Counted from the first letter of the stretch, positions 32,972 to 45,527 are shown. The stretch: DNA of 64,000 nucleotides from Macquaria australasica (GCA_005408345.1 SEMN01000325.1:496001-560000), one strand, 5' to 3'. Numbers and translations are program-made. Notes: generated by a model not told the origin, from the letters alone.

Positions 32972-34619
32972 CTGCAGCAGATGTCTCAAAACAACCATTA
33001 TAATGTAGCGGTATTAGTCTCACAGAGTGACACCAAATATGTATACAAAGCACATAATAATTTACTTCTATACAAATTGGTACAAATTGAAGTAGAGATA
33101 TGACACACAACTTCGGCTATCAGAAATAATCAATATTTATATTAAATAACAGAATTTAACTAAATTTAAATTCACCTCGGGGCACCACCTGTGAAAAAAG
33201 GGAAAAAGAGCCAATTAATTAATTCAGTCTCAGTGTAAAGGGTGCTACAGAGTTCTGGACTCGTGTACAGTGACCTTAATACTTAATACTCACAAACCAC
33301 ATAATGATCAAGCTCTTTATAAATTAAAGGTTTATTAAACTAACTACGCACACAACTATAACTACTAGACATACAAATGAATGAATTAATGCAACCACAA
33401 ATTATATGAATACAACGATGAACAATTAATAAATGTATGAATGAAATTATGAATACAACGACAGACAATTAATGCATGAAAAGAGGACCATTTTATACCA
33501 GATAACGCAGTGAATAATTATTTTGGCAAGTTATGTTAACTGGTGTAAACAGGAAACCACTGAATAGATAAAACTGTAATATTGACCAGAGAAAATGCTG
33601 CATTGTTCAGCAGCTGAGAGGTTGTTGGGAAGCAGAGTGAAAGTTTACGATTCTTTATCATGATTACATTGAAGAGAGATCCTGTTCTTGAACTAACACT
33701 AAATTACTTTAAATTATTCACGGCTTTGAACATAACGCTTTCAATTCGGTTTCAATGTCAGGCATCAATGTAGATTTAACACTTGACATTATTAGAATGG
33801 AGCAGTTATTCATCCAACTTTCAAATTTTGGTGGTGATCATATGAAATGTGATGTGATTTGCATGAATCCAGTTCTGTTACTGTAATAGTTTAAAGTCAA
33901 TAAAATTAAAGAGTATCATCATGTTAGGCAGTTTTCCTTGTCTGTTTGTCTACTTAACAATGAACGGCAACAAAAGCTGATTGAAATTATTACAGAAATG
34001 TTTGGGCTTTGCCGTTTTAAAAATCATCATCTTTCTGTTTGAGTTAGAGCTGTGTGACTTTCAGGGGAGCTGTGCTAGAACCACATGGTAACCTTCCAAC
34101 ATGGCCCCCAGGGGGCGCTAGGATGCTTCAGCAAATCATCCATCAGTGGGACGAGAAATACGTTTCCTGGTTCAGACCTGCAGCTTCCAGTCACTGCTTC
34201 TGTTTACCTGCAGGGATCAATAAAATCCACTCAAACCACTGCAGAAAACACTGGAATGAACCGTGTTAAGATTCACATTTAAAGCCCTGGTTGTTGACAA
34301 ATAATAAACCATACATTATCAGTAGTTACACTGGTCAGAAAAACATCTCATTGTAGTGATTTTGTGACTCTTTGTAGTCGTTTTCCATCTGTTTGTAGTC
34401 ATTTTGCATCTCTGACTTTCCAACAACAAATGTTTCAGTCACTTCACACAGAGGTTCTGACACTACAGTATTTTTACAGTTGCTATCTCACATTTCTCTA
34501 AACATGCAGCTCAGCACAACAGCTGCATCTGCACTATTGCTAAAATTTCAAACAGATGTAAACAAAATGGAGACTGACGTGGTGCAACAACTTGCTGTAG
34601 TAATAACTGGGAGGATGAT
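32972..34619. other. Stretch without a recognisable gene (lost from unit A)
   Basis: Nearly all of this is deleted in A. AT-rich. About 34345-34415 holds imperfect repeats of TTTGTAGTCATTTTGCATCT, a degenerate short tandem repeat seen in other fish DNA. No coding signal. Confidence 0.45.
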
Positions 34620-35902
34620 ATGAGAAAGTGGCCAGAAATAACGTACGGAGATATATTCAATTATTTTGTGCTATCCCTTGGAGTACATGGTGCCACTACA
34701 AAAAAAAAACTACAAGAGCACCTATCAGTACCAGAGCTGCGTATTACTCCACCAAGTAAAAGACGGCTCAGTCCAGCAGTCCAGTAGACTCGGCCTGGGT
34801 ACTGATGACAAGCCTGGGAGCAGTAGAGACAGCAGGGTGCTCTTGCATCGCTGGCCTGGGGAAGTCATGCAGCTTCAATTTTGTGGAAGGTAAGAAAGTA
34901 GGATGTTTGTTTGTTTTATCTACAATGATGGTCAAACATATAAGGGCATAGTGCTCTATTTGAACGTATGAACTCAAGTCACATTTGCTGATAATCTTTC
35001 ATAATATACAGTTAAATTAGATTAAGAAATGATCAGCTGTTTTCTTTGTCTTGTCTAACCAGAAAATAGAATATTACAGGAACACTATTGACCCATGTAA
35101 TGTAGCATATACATTGATTACCGCTACTTCAATTCGAATAGCCTCTCACACAACTGAAACTGTGATAATGTACAATTTATACCATTTGTATATAAAAAAC
35201 ATGTTCATATTAAAACAATTAAATGAAATTTAACTTGTAATGTGGGTAATGCTAACATGCTATTCTGCATCTGTAAGTATCTGGTCAAATATTGGCAGAG
35301 GAAGAAGGTTAGTACATAGCATGTAGTCAAGGTAAGTGAGCTACATCAAATCTTCTTTACATTAAAACATGATGTATCCAATATGAAAGGACTCCATGCA
35401 CAAAGACTGCATAGAAATACACCATGTTTAGTAGTTGCTCACTAAGCTGAAGCCGAACACTCAGCAAGCAGCCGTTAAATCTTACCGCATCTTACATGAC
35501 AAAAATAAGTAATTTCAGCTCTTTGACTCATTCAGTATAATCTGTCATATTAAGTAATATCTCTTGAGTTGTCACTTTCTAAATGATAGTAACCTAATCA
35601 GTTGCACATGTTTGTGGTCCGTTTCTCCAGCCATACAGAAATGGGCTGGAGATGTCACAGTAAGTATACGTCTAACCATATCACTGAGATCCAAAGTAAG
35701 TTTATTATTAGGATATTCAGATGTCTGCCTTTTTTAATCTGAAAGATTTAGAATTGCTGTATATTGATCCAACCACTCCACTGTTACTTGAAACAAATGT
35801 CTATTTTATTCTGACTGCATTTGTCCCCATCTCAGGTCCCGAATGCTGTGTCCCAGGGACTCACCGGTATAGCGTGCATTGATGAGCAACGCTACTGGAA
35901 TG
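34620..35902 (+). pseudogene. SWIM/YqaJ-type ORF remnant of an ISL2EU-like element (unit B)
   Basis: Starts with an ATG at 34620 reading MRKWPEITYGDIFNYFV then TTKKKLQEH, like the N-terminus of fish YqaJ-domain transposon proteins (DIYNYL, then a Lys-rich LKAYKSL-type stretch). It stops near 34780; then in another frame AWVLMTSLGAVETAGCSC and AGLGKSC give the SWIM zinc-finger-like region to a donor at 34889. Two further exons (35631-35659, 35836-35902) read IQKWAGDVT and GLTGIACIDEQRYWN. The SWIM His is Phe. The YqaJ nuclease part, thought to act as a DNA-processing partner of the transposase, is missing. The family call rests on motif recall. Confidence 0.62.
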
Positions 35903-35989
35903 CTGGAACCCAGAGGAACAATGTCATCGTTAAATGCTTTTGAAATTAGTATCCGTCTTTAATAAAAACTTTGTTACAATTTTACTGTA

Positions 35990-36430
35990 CATGCATTTGA
36001 TGTCTTTTGTAAATAACAAGTAAGCACATTTTACACATTTTACTTGGGATGAAGTCACATTGTTCAGCCAAGCCGTTCTGGAGCAGATTAAGCCTCAGCT
36101 TCATCAATGTCAACAGAAGCTGGTCTGTTGGGCCGAGCTGGAAGCTACCAATATTGAGAGGTATAAGGTTTTCAGCCACTGAACAAAAGGCAGCAAGCGA
36201 CAAGCCAGTATGGAGCAGAGAGAGAGCTTCGGTCCTAAGCATAGTCTTGTGCGGAGGTTCAGCACATTGTGTTTCCTGGTCAGCAGTGGTGGACAAAGGC
36301 ATCAGGGGGGGACAAACTGTAGCTATGGTCGCCAGGTGTGCAGTCCTCCCACTGGGTCCCAACATCTGAGAGTTTCGCACATCTGGTTGATCCATGGCCT
36401 CATGTTCCACGCTGGCTGTTGCATTGTCAT
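35990..36430 (-). pseudogene. PIF/Harbinger-like transposase remnant, central part (unit B)
   Basis: After a ctag acceptor the minus strand reads DDNATASVEHEA, later LIPLNIGSFQLGPTDQLLLT and LMKLRLNLLQNGLA. The last two match the helix-turn-helix region before the DDE domain of THAP-type Harbinger/ISL2EU transposases in fish (typically DQLLLTLMKLRLNLL). The catalytic DDE domain itself is absent; the frame runs into unrelated sequence after about 36040. It lies head-on to the SWIM ORF, and the THAP exon lies upstream on the same strand. Confidence 0.68.
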
Positions 36431-36873
36431 CTAGTAAAATAAATATCATTTCTTTAATATATAGCCTAAAAACAAATATAATTTCCCCCACTGTAGACTA
36501 CTGTAAATGAGATATTTCCATTAACTATGAAATTATCCCCAATGATGGCAAATGATCTAATCTGTACTTTGGCAGATTATGTGGTCATTGTTAGCCTACT
36601 TGGCCCTACAGACAGACATAGATATGCAAGTTGTTTCAGAAGTAGGTATACATTAGTAGGTATGTTATTTCCTGGTGTTAATGTTTCATATAATTTGTAG
36701 TATTTGCTACAAAATGCTTAAAGTGAATGCTGAATTACTTTGGTAACAAACTTTCCATGATAAAGCCTTTGCTTTTCACCATTATTATTGTTATTATAGT
36801 TACAAATTGTACACATACTTTTTAACAAAACCAGTGTAAACAGAGGAGCCTGGTAATTGATAATGTGACGTAC

Positions 36874-37064
36874 CCGACTAGTACCCAATGTGGTTTCTTC
36901 AACAGAGCTTCATAGCCAAGCCACTTCTCCGGGTAGGGATGCTCTTTTGTTGGCTTTTTATCCACAAAGTGGAAGATGCACACAAAGGACATTTGGGTGG
37001 GTTTCTTGGGTACAAAGCCTTCAACCAACCTACGTCCTCCTTCGGTGATGTCAGGGTTAGCCAT
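36874..37064 (-). pseudogene. THAP-like exon of the Harbinger-type element (unit B)
   Basis: Reads MANPDITEGGRRLVEGFV, then FVCIFHFVDKKPTKEHPYP and LGYEALLKKP, and ends at a gtacgt donor. FVC..HFVD.KPT..NP.P..LGY is the second half of the THAP zinc-binding module (Cys-x2-His) used by such transposases for DNA binding. The first Cys pair is not seen because unrelated repeat DNA starts at 37065. Confidence 0.55.
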
Positions 37065-37516
37065 CTAGGCAGCAGGGAAGGGGCCCAAGTGCAGACAAGC
37101 AGGGAGGCTGAAGAAGTTCAAAGATTTATTAAATACAAAATAAAGTTACAAAAATGCAGGGAAACGCAAGATACATAACACAGAGACAACCAACAACAAT
37201 GAACCAACAGAGAACAAAGGGAGAGGACCGGTATATATAGAGAAGGGGGTTAACGAGCAAATCAGGGGCAGGTGAGCACTGGGGAGCAGGTGAGGATAAT
37301 CAGAGACACATGAGGGCAGGAACTGAAGAAACAAGACAGGAAGAATTTCAAAATAAAACAGGAAATAAACACGTAAGAGACAGGACCTGGGAATTCAAAA
37401 TAAAACCGGACACAAGACCAAACACACACAGTGTCCATGTGGGATCATGGTGGGTGCAGGTCGTACGGCGCTCCACAGATACACTGAGACCGAAGTTGAG
37501 GTCGGTGTTCAAAACA
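37065..37516. repeat. Interspersed repeat, possibly an LTR fragment (unit B)
   Basis: Purine-rich tract with TATATATAG (37232), CAGGTGAGGATAATCAGAGA and repeated AAAATAAAAC...GGAAATAAACACG. It resembles fish LTR-type repeats, but no paired LTR or coding part is visible. Absent from unit A because of a deletion. Confidence 0.35.
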
Positions 37517-39047
37517 TTCAATTCAATTCAATTTTATTTATATAGCGCCATATCATAACAAAGTTATCTCAGGGCACTTTTTCGAATAGAGCAGGTCTAG
37601 ACTGACTGACAGAGACCCAACAGTTCCCACCATGAGCAAGCACTATGCGACAGTGGCAAGGAAAAACTCCCTTTTAACAGGTAGAAACCTCGAGCAGAAC
37701 CAGGCTCTAGGTGGGCGGTCATCTGCCTCGACCGGTTGGGTTGAAGGAGGAGGGGGGGAGCGGGAGAGAGAGAGCAGGAGGAAAGAGAACATACAGCAGC
37801 ACAATACAGTTCCACATAGAGATGTAAAGCAATAGTTGTGGTAAGGGTATTGATGTTAACACCAACAGAAATAATACTAAAAGCAATATTATAATAGCAA
37901 TACTAATAATAAGAGCAAAAACAGTAATAGCAGCAGCGGGTGCAGAGCAGGAGCACGGGGGCAGCAGGTGGCAGCAACCATAGATCCAGACTCTACAGCT
38001 CCGGAGGCAGAAACACCTGCAGAAAGCAACAGAAGGAGAGAGAGAGAGAGAGAGCACACAACTACGGGAAGACATTGAATTAGTAACAAGCATTGATGGG
38101 ATATGAGGGCGTACAGTCTAGGCCTATAGCAGCATAACTAAGGGGGGGCTCAGGGGTCACCTGAGTCAGCCCTACTATAAGCTTTATCAAAGAGGAAAGT
38201 CTTAAGCCTACTCTTAAATGTGAGGAGGTTGTCCGCCTCCCATACACAAACTGGGATCTGGTTCCACAGGAGAGGAGCTTGATAGCTGAAGGCTCTGGCT
38301 CCCATTCTACTTGGATGCAATTAGAAGGTCATTTGTAACTTTCACCAGTGCTGTCTCTGTGCTATGATGCACTCTAAATCCTGACTGTAAATCCTCAAAC
38401 AGCTTGTTGTTGTGTAGAAAGTCACACAACTGATTGGCGACTGCTTTATCAAGGATCTTAGAGAGAAAAGGAGGGTTAGATATAGGTCTATAATTTGACA
38501 AAATCCCTGGATCAAGAGTGGGCTTTTTAAGAAGAAGTTTAATTATAGCTACTTTAAAGGACTGTGGCACATAGCCTTTTAAGGACAGATTGATCATATC
38601 TAGTAAATAAGTGCTAACTAAGGGTAAAACTTCTTTAAGCAGCCTAGTTGGGACAGGGTCTAAGAGACATGTTGAGGGCTTAGATGAAGAAATCATTGAA
38701 ATTAGTTGACTAAGGTTGATGGGAGAAAAGCAGTCTAAATGTATATCAGGTTTTACAGTTGTTTCTAAGGTTCCTGTGTTTGAAGATAAGTCAGTACCAA
38801 CTGAGGGCAGAAGGTCATAAAGTCAATACTACTGAGGTCTATAGGAATACATGGCTCAACAGAGCTGTGACTCTCTGTCAGCCTGGCTACAGTGCTGAAC
38901 AGAAACCTGGGGTTGTTCTTATTTTCCTCTATTAATGATGAGCAGTAGGCTGCTCTGGCATTACGGAGGGCCTTCCTATACATTTTAAGACTAACTTGCC
39001 AGGCTAAACATGATTCTTCCAGATTGGTGGAACACCATTTCCTTTAC
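37517..39047 (-). mobile_element. L2 LINE, internally deleted (unit B)
   Basis: From the TTCAATTCAA tail at 37517 through the 3' end and the last codons to 38311, then a jump over the catalytic region to the pre-catalytic part (38312-39047: SNYRPIS, LIEENKNNPRFLF). The join at 38311 fuses CATTCTAC to TTGGATGC. Smaller indels also break the frame. It is the same insertion as 14815-16015 in A. Confidence 0.87.
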
Positions 39048-41580
39048 ATTCATGCTGTAAAAACTCCCGTCATTTCTTCCAATAATTATGGCACCCTCTT
39101 ACTGAACATCACGTTGAAAGTGACCAATCATAAGAAGGCCAGTGCCTCCCTTGGTTTCTGTCCCCAGATTGTCAAAAGTCAGGTTGATTCGCGCGAGCAG
39201 AATTCAACTTGGAGAGCAGAGTGAACCTGCGAGAGCGTGTCTGCCCTCCAGCGCTCACCAAGCAGAGACCCTGTTACGAGTGGTGGCTGCTTTGTGTGCG
39301 TGCTGCTTAGTTCTATACACGCAGGTGCAGTTCTTTGCCTCTCCCTATGTTTAGTTTCTCGCTTGCAGCTCCCTGTACAACTCTCAGTTGTTGAATTTGT
39401 GCGCAAGGAGTTATATTGTTTGAGTAACAGTTAATATCTGCGCCTGTGAAATAATATAATTTGCTCGTGAGCATGTTTTATCGTGCTCGTGAGATATGAC
39501 ATAAATCTAACGCCATAAAAATGGTTGGGGAGACGCGGTCAACACGGGTTGTCTATTCTTCAGCGAGAACTGGAGGTGAGATTTTAACTATCAGTTTTTA
39601 TATCTGTCAACAGTAGTATGCAAGCTAATATTAGCCTCAAGGGCTAGAATGTTTAAGGTTGCTTGGCCACATTGTCAGCTGCTCCAGGACTAACGTTAGC
39701 TTGTACCGCAAACATTAGCTAACCATTTCCTCTCATTCGCTTCCATCTCCTTATAGACTTGTCTCTTTCTGGCTACTGTGGTCCCGCTTGGAAAGTAATC
39801 ATCCAGATTTTACCTCCTATATATCAAACATGTTTGAAATTATCGGGGTGGTCCCGATGAGTCTGCGAGTAGTTTGGGAGGTTTAAGACTGGATCTGTAA
39901 ACCCCTCATATTACCAGATAATCTGGGCCAACATTGGTACTGGCCAAGGTCCCAGACCAGATTTATCCTCCGATTTATGGGAGGGGTGAATTGGAGATAA
40001 ATTGTCCCAAAACCCCAGTAGTCTGAGCCTGGCTTAAAAAGGGGCATTAAATCCATACTACCCATAGTTTATTGTGGTACAAACTCACATAACATGCAAT
40101 CTCTCGCATCGTCTAATTTATAATTGTAATTTTGTAATTGTGGACAAAATATCAACTTACTACAGTGTAATACGATCCCATTCAAAAATACTGACAACCA
40201 TGGTCTCAAAAATGACCATAACGCTGAACTTTGACACAGTAACTCTGACTTGTGCTTTCCCCCCTAGAGTGCTTGAGGTGGATTCTGGCATCCCTAATTG
40301 TAATTATGCAAAATAAAATGACTTCACATTCCTGCCAAGCAAGGACATTTTAAGCAGCTCTCCTCAGTACAATATTGTGAAACATTTGTTTTTATTCAAA
40401 TCTCATTTCACCTACCGTTATTAACTAAGTCAGGGGCAAGTTATGTAGGAAGCTCCCAGGTGTCAGCACACAGCTTGAATTGTAGATACTGTTAACATGA
40501 ATCCTCAGAAAGTTTCTCTTTAACGGAAAGGCTTTAAAATGTTTCTTAAGAATTCTGTGTCTCTAAAGTCAAACTACACAGACACATCTTAACCCTAACC
40601 CTTTTGTTATGTTCTTTTGATGACAATCACCATTTGTATCCCTTAGGTCAGTATATAAATATAAAAAGTCTAAAAATGGATATATTTGTACTAGTTTGAG
40701 ATCAGTCAGCAAAGGCACATTTCAAACACAGAGGCAATTCAAAGTGCTATTTATAGGCAAAGAAAAGCATTAGAATGTCATTCAAAACAACAATAAAATT
40801 TAAGATAAAATGAAATGAAATTTTTAAATGAGATAAAATACATAAACTGAAATAAAATACAGTTACAGTGCAGTAGGAAGTTGTAAGTTGCCAATGCAAC
40901 AAAGGAAATAAAAGTTAAAAAAAAGTTTTTAATTTAGATTTGAAAGTGGCTAAATCATCAGGAAGTTGGTTCCAACTGTGTGCAGCATAGCAGCATACAG
41001 TAGGTGCTATTTAATAGTACAATATATTTAATAGTAAGTTTGACTTTAAGTTTTTGTTTTGTTTTTTTAAACCTAGCAAACATATGTTTTCATCAAATTA
41101 TTCAGCACAAAAAAGGCAATTACTTAGTTTAAGCAGAAACCTGGTATTTTACCAAATTACCAAGACAATAACGCAGCTATGAGTTGACCTAGCATTTCCC
41201 TAAGTTAAAAGAATATAATATTTTCTGGGGAGGGCTTGACTCTCCCTTCTCTTTCCATTTATCATTAAATTCCATATACATTACTTAGTTTTCTTTTGTC
41301 ATCTAAAACCAAACAAGTTGAATGCATCACAGTGAAGAAGTGATTTATTTAAAATAACATTACACATATCCATTGTTAATATAAAGAGTATTGATCAGTG
41401 CATTTAAAGTTGTTATGCAGGAAAACAAACATTTCATGTAAAAGATAAAAAGTTAACTTGCTATTAAATATTCTGTAATTATCTATTTTGCACCTTCAAA
41501 TACTTGAAAAGCAAACGAGTTAAAGGACATTGTTGAATATATTAATGATTCCGACTTAGATCCGTTTTTTCAATATTTAA
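39048..41580. other. Unit DNA without a recognisable gene (B)
   Basis: Matches A 16016-18193. Includes the exon-like piece 39521-39575, the old L2-like stretch (40715-41010) and a B-only block of about 340 bp (40101-40440) with no recognisable content. Confidence 0.42.
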
Positions 41581-42410
41581 AGTGGCAATAGACAACTTTT
41601 CAGAAGCATGTTCACTAAAGAGGTAAAGTGAAGTCATAATTATATATTGAGTAATAACATAGTTTGAGTATTACTTTGCACAAACAAGTAACTACCACTA
41701 GCAGCCTGGCTAACGTTACTGTCCAAAGCAAGAAACAACCGTGAGAATCCCAATTTGAACTAGAAACCCCTCAGTGCTATGATAAAGGCAGAGTAAAACA
41801 TCCAGTAGTATTTATAAGTAGGCAGGTTTAGTTATTTACTGATCTAGGAAGAAGAATGCCATTTGCCCTCTCAAGTGCCGGAGCTCTCTCCATCGAGTGA
41901 ATGCCAGTCCGAGGTTCACTCTTGTTTTACCTCGGTTTTTATCACTCTGCCTCTTCGCCGTCTTTGCCTCCTCTGTCAACAGGGCTTTTTTTCTTTTGCC
42001 AGGCTAGAGTTTCCACAGTTACTCCAGTTGTTCCACCAGCCGCCATTTCTGCTGGGTTAGTTACCAATAGCTAAAACAAAAGTGCTGTCTTCTTTTCCTG
42101 TCTATTGTTAAGAACTTTATTGAAACAACCATACAGCAAGTTTACAACACCTTGTGTAAACGCGCTATCCTCATTCTCTTTATACGTCCATGGCTATCCT
42201 CTTTCTGTTTTGGCTTTGCAACGGTTGATGCACTTCTTTTGAGCTGTAAATGGAGCCTTCATTTTCCCGGGAGATCATACCCGGTGGCAGGCAGGATTGC
42301 AGAGTGAAAGTGAGGCTTATAAAGAAATTCAGATGGTTTCTATTATTCTGTAGCATTACAGTGTGCAATCAACATGATAAGTTAAAGAAAAAAACTTGTC
42401 TGTTGCCACT
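41581..42410. mobile_element. Non-autonomous transposon with TTAA target sites (complete copy, B)
   Basis: 830 bp between TTAA (41577-41580) and TTAA (42411-42414). Left end AGTGGCAATAGACAACTTTT; right end, inverted, AGTGGCAACAGACAAGTTTT: 18 of 20 bases agree. TTAA duplication points to piggyBac or Kolobok-type elements; the ends look less like piggyBac's CCC ends. Inside, the minus strand has an ATG-led exon-like run (about 41857-42048) but no transposase. Confidence 0.78.
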
Positions 42411-42672
42411 TTAAGAACAGATTTGTATATTTTATTCTGCCAACAGTTCATAGAAAAAAGGAATAAGTTCATATACAAATTTGAACTATTGAAAGACGTA
42501 AATGTACATTTTCCTTCCACTATTCAGAAAACATGTTTTTCATAGGTCACTAAACAATAGAAAGGACAATCCACTGACTTCATTGAGAAAGCTTACAGCA
42601 ATCACAGAATTTAAACATGAACTGTGGAGGAAGACTTTTTTAAAGCATGAGATTCTATTGGAAAAGATGTGT

Positions 42673-44510
42673 TTAAAGCTTCTTGTAACAGAAGAAGTTC
42701 TTTCTCTGACTGCAGTCCCTTAAATTGTAGAGTGTGGTGCTGGTCTTCAGCAGGACACCACAATGCGTCTGAGTTGGGCAACCTTTAATATCCGTGTACT
42801 GCACTCCTCCTCCTCCACCCACCCACAACCACTGACCAGCCAGGTAACGCAGGCCCGTCCACACCTACCAAGATTTAGCAGAGAGATGTAAACACAGACG
42901 ATGAGTTGCTCAATAACACAAATACACTGTAGAAAACTGCCCTACCTCATCAGTGGTAGCCCCTTGTGCTTTCACTCGGGCAAAGACATGGTCATCTGGA
43001 GTGAGCAGGGTGGCCAGGTCATAGAGGTTGTTCTGGTAGTTAGTTGCTGGATTACTTGGGTCCACTGCCTCCAGAGCCCTGCAGTACTTTAAGGCCTCCT
43101 CCCACGTCTTGTTCTCCCTCACCAGAACCAGCCCCTCGTTGTAACACGTGTAAGTATGGTTGACACTACAAGGATCGCTGCTCCATTTTCCTGTAGTGTG
43201 GTACTTTAAAGCACAGTCCTCACCATTCTGTGGTTGATCTGCAGGAAGTAGGAGAAGTGGGGCGCTTGACTGGATTCACATTACAAATATCTACATTGAT
43301 ACATTTATTTATGTCTAGTTGAAACATTTTTTATATATATATTTTCCATGCATTTTTGCCTTTATTTGAAGAGACAGTAGAGAATTGACAGGAGATGAGT
43401 AGAGAGAGATGGGAGATGACGTGTAACAGAGGTCCTTAGCCAGATGTAAACCGGTGAGGTTGCAAATACATGGTCAAATTTTGCACATTTTGTGTGGACC
43501 GTGATAAAAAATACCAATGCAAATTAGATGTATGAATGTCATTTTTTGCAAACAAAGGTGGCTGAGGACAACAGTGAAATAAGCCAGACTTTTCTGAATT
43601 AAATTAATATTTCTTTGTCAGAAAAAAATGAATTTTGAATGTTTTTTTTGACAAATCATGTCAAATTAAACGAAAATGAATTTACTGAGTGCATGGCACC
43701 AATTCTAAAATTGTATGATAAAAATGATCAGATGTAATCTAAAAAAAATATTTTAAGTTACTGTGCTAAAAGCCTGAACGCCTTGACATGCTTCAGGCGG
43801 GATTCACACCAAATCAGGCGCCGCGGCGAAAACGTCAGTCCTCCCATTCATTTGAACGTGAGCAGTGCATTCAGGCTGTGGCGAAAAGATAAAACAACAA
43901 CTTTTGGAGAAACGCAACTGACGTCATGCTGCGGTGGCCAATCATGCTGGCGATCAGACTGGAAGACGCCGTGACAAAGAACCTTGTTTAGTATGTAGCA
44001 TGTAGTGTAGTGACACTCCCACACTGCCGCACAACCCCACGCCAATCGCTGTAATGCCTGATTTAGTCTGAATACAGCCTTACTTAGTTAGGGTGTGTCT
44101 GCACAGGAGGCGGTTCAGATGCGTTTTTAAGTTATCCGTCTCATGTGCGCCTGACAGAACACTCTGCTAACTCTTCTCACACTACTCCTCCTGCGTAGAC
44201 ACAGATGTACATGCTAGCCCTGCTTACTGGTGTCCCAGTCGGTGAAGGTGGCTATCTCGTCTCTTCTGGACCATTTCCAGTTAGAGGTTGAATCATCTCG
44301 GTACAAACCGATCCAGCCTGGAATGTTCAAGTGATTAATGATTTTATCTTCAATGGTGACCAGGTCAGTGTGTCGGCTCCTGCAGAAAGCCTGTGCTTCC
44401 TGCCAGGGCTTTTTGTTACTGTAATATATGAAGGCAGTTCTCAGGCCCTGCCCACACACAGGAGGAAGGAGGAGCAGCAGGGGGACAAGAATGCTGATTT
44501 TCCTCATCAT
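42673..44510 (-). CDS. Secreted protein with two C-type lectin domains, copy B
   Basis: Exons 44228-44510, 42946-43238 and 42673-42864 on the minus strand, GT-AG introns, phases agree, 255 residues. Same architecture as copy A: signal peptide, CTLD1, CTLD2, no membrane segment. Differences from A cluster in CTLD1: a loop segment (INHLNIPGWIG against ENQGIASGQGWIG) and a run of replacements around NQPQNGEDC, CALKYHTTGKW and VNHTYTCYNEG. CTLD2 is almost unchanged. The EPN/QPD position is QPQ, so calcium-dependent sugar binding is unlikely here too. Both copies look intact and could both be expressed. Confidence 0.85.
43330..43475. mobile_element. SINE-like repeat in lectin intron 1 (copy B)
   Basis: Counterpart of 19810-19955. 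Confidence 0.48.
43795..43990. mobile_element. Short interspersed repeat in lectin intron 1 (copy B)
   Basis: Counterpart of 20255-20450. Confidence 0.4.
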
Positions 44511-45527
44511 GATTTCCACAGCAAGGATTCCATATACCTGCAGTCACATGCAAATTATTATTGAGCATTTATTTTCAGTTGAATATGCAACATTTTTTAA
44601 AATGTGAATCAAGTGATGGAGCTGGCTTGTAAAGCTGAACTCACTATCTGCTGTGATGGTGCAGTGAGGTAGATTGGTGCATATAATTTGGTGACAGGGA
44701 TGCATTTCTTTCAGCAGAAGTGCAGAAATTTTTTAATAATTATTTGAATGATTTTTTTAAATTATTTTGTACCATGCTGTCCCAGAATAATATCTTATAC
44801 ATTTAACCATTATGATGGATGACTAAAACTCCACCCACACTAAATAACTCAATAAATCATTATCATTAATAAATTAAAACTACATTACAGCCATACAGGG
44901 GAACAGACACTGCTTACTCCACTGAGTCTCAGCAGGTTAAACTGTTCATTATACTGCTGAACTCACATTTTACTGGAACTACTTTGTACCAAAGGAATAG
45001 TCCACATGAAAACTCATTAAGACTGCTTTTGAGTTATTTTTAATTAATGTTTTAATGCTTTGCCAAACAAACTTCCATTCACCTCCACTGTAATATTTAA
45101 TTATTGTTCTATTTCTGTTTTGCATGGCTAGATTCCACAATTGGTAAAGAAGAAATATTGGCTGAACTAACAAACCCTTTAAAAACAACTCGAGCATTTC
45201 CATTTCAATACTTTATATTTTCCTCCACTATAAGGCATAATACAGAACATTTTCCACCACATGTATCCTTTTTCAATTCAATTCAATTTAGTTTTATTCA
45301 TATAGCGCCATATCATAACGAAGTTATCTCAGCGCACTTTTTGTTACTATTGACTTTGCAGATTCCACATACAAATTTAACACTGTTGAAAAGTGAAAGA
45401 AATAGGGGTTTATCGTTTAACTTGGAAATCACAAGGTCTTTGTATAGCAGCAACAATATGATACAATCATAAATAAATGCTTTAAATGTTAATGCATCAA
45501 TAACGAAGACTATGCAATAGACAAGTA
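44511..45527. other. Lectin upstream region (B), nothing else recognised
   Basis: Matches 20974-21952 with more indels than elsewhere in the unit (for example near 45000). Contains the L2 tail at 45272-45345. Confidence 0.4.
45272..45345 (-). mobile_element. Very short L2 3' tail insertion (unit B only)
   Basis: TTCAATTCAATTCAATTTAG followed by TTTTATTCATATAGCGCCAT and the CACTTTTTG block is the last ~70 bases of the L2 family, antisense. The matching site in A (about 21775) lacks it. Confidence 0.7.

Larger units (their letters stand above)
21953..45527. repeat. Segmental duplication, unit B
   Basis: Second full unit. It carries the complete PAXX gene (25712-32593), a second Tc1 copy at the matching position, the better preserved ISL2EU-like remnant and lectin gene copy B. 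Relative to A it keeps several stretches that A lost (for example 27185-28140, 32985-34725, 35903-36141) and has its own changes, such as a roughly 165-bp deletion at 23181 and a short L2 tail insertion at 45272-45345. The A/B junction is taken where the repeat of position 11 begins. Confidence 0.93.

Noticed and set aside
34666..34893. Host exon read in the frame ending VMQLQFCGR
   Set aside because: Another frame of the same DNA gives the SWIM-like CSC...GLGKSC sequence and continues in phase through two more exons, which fits a transposon protein better.
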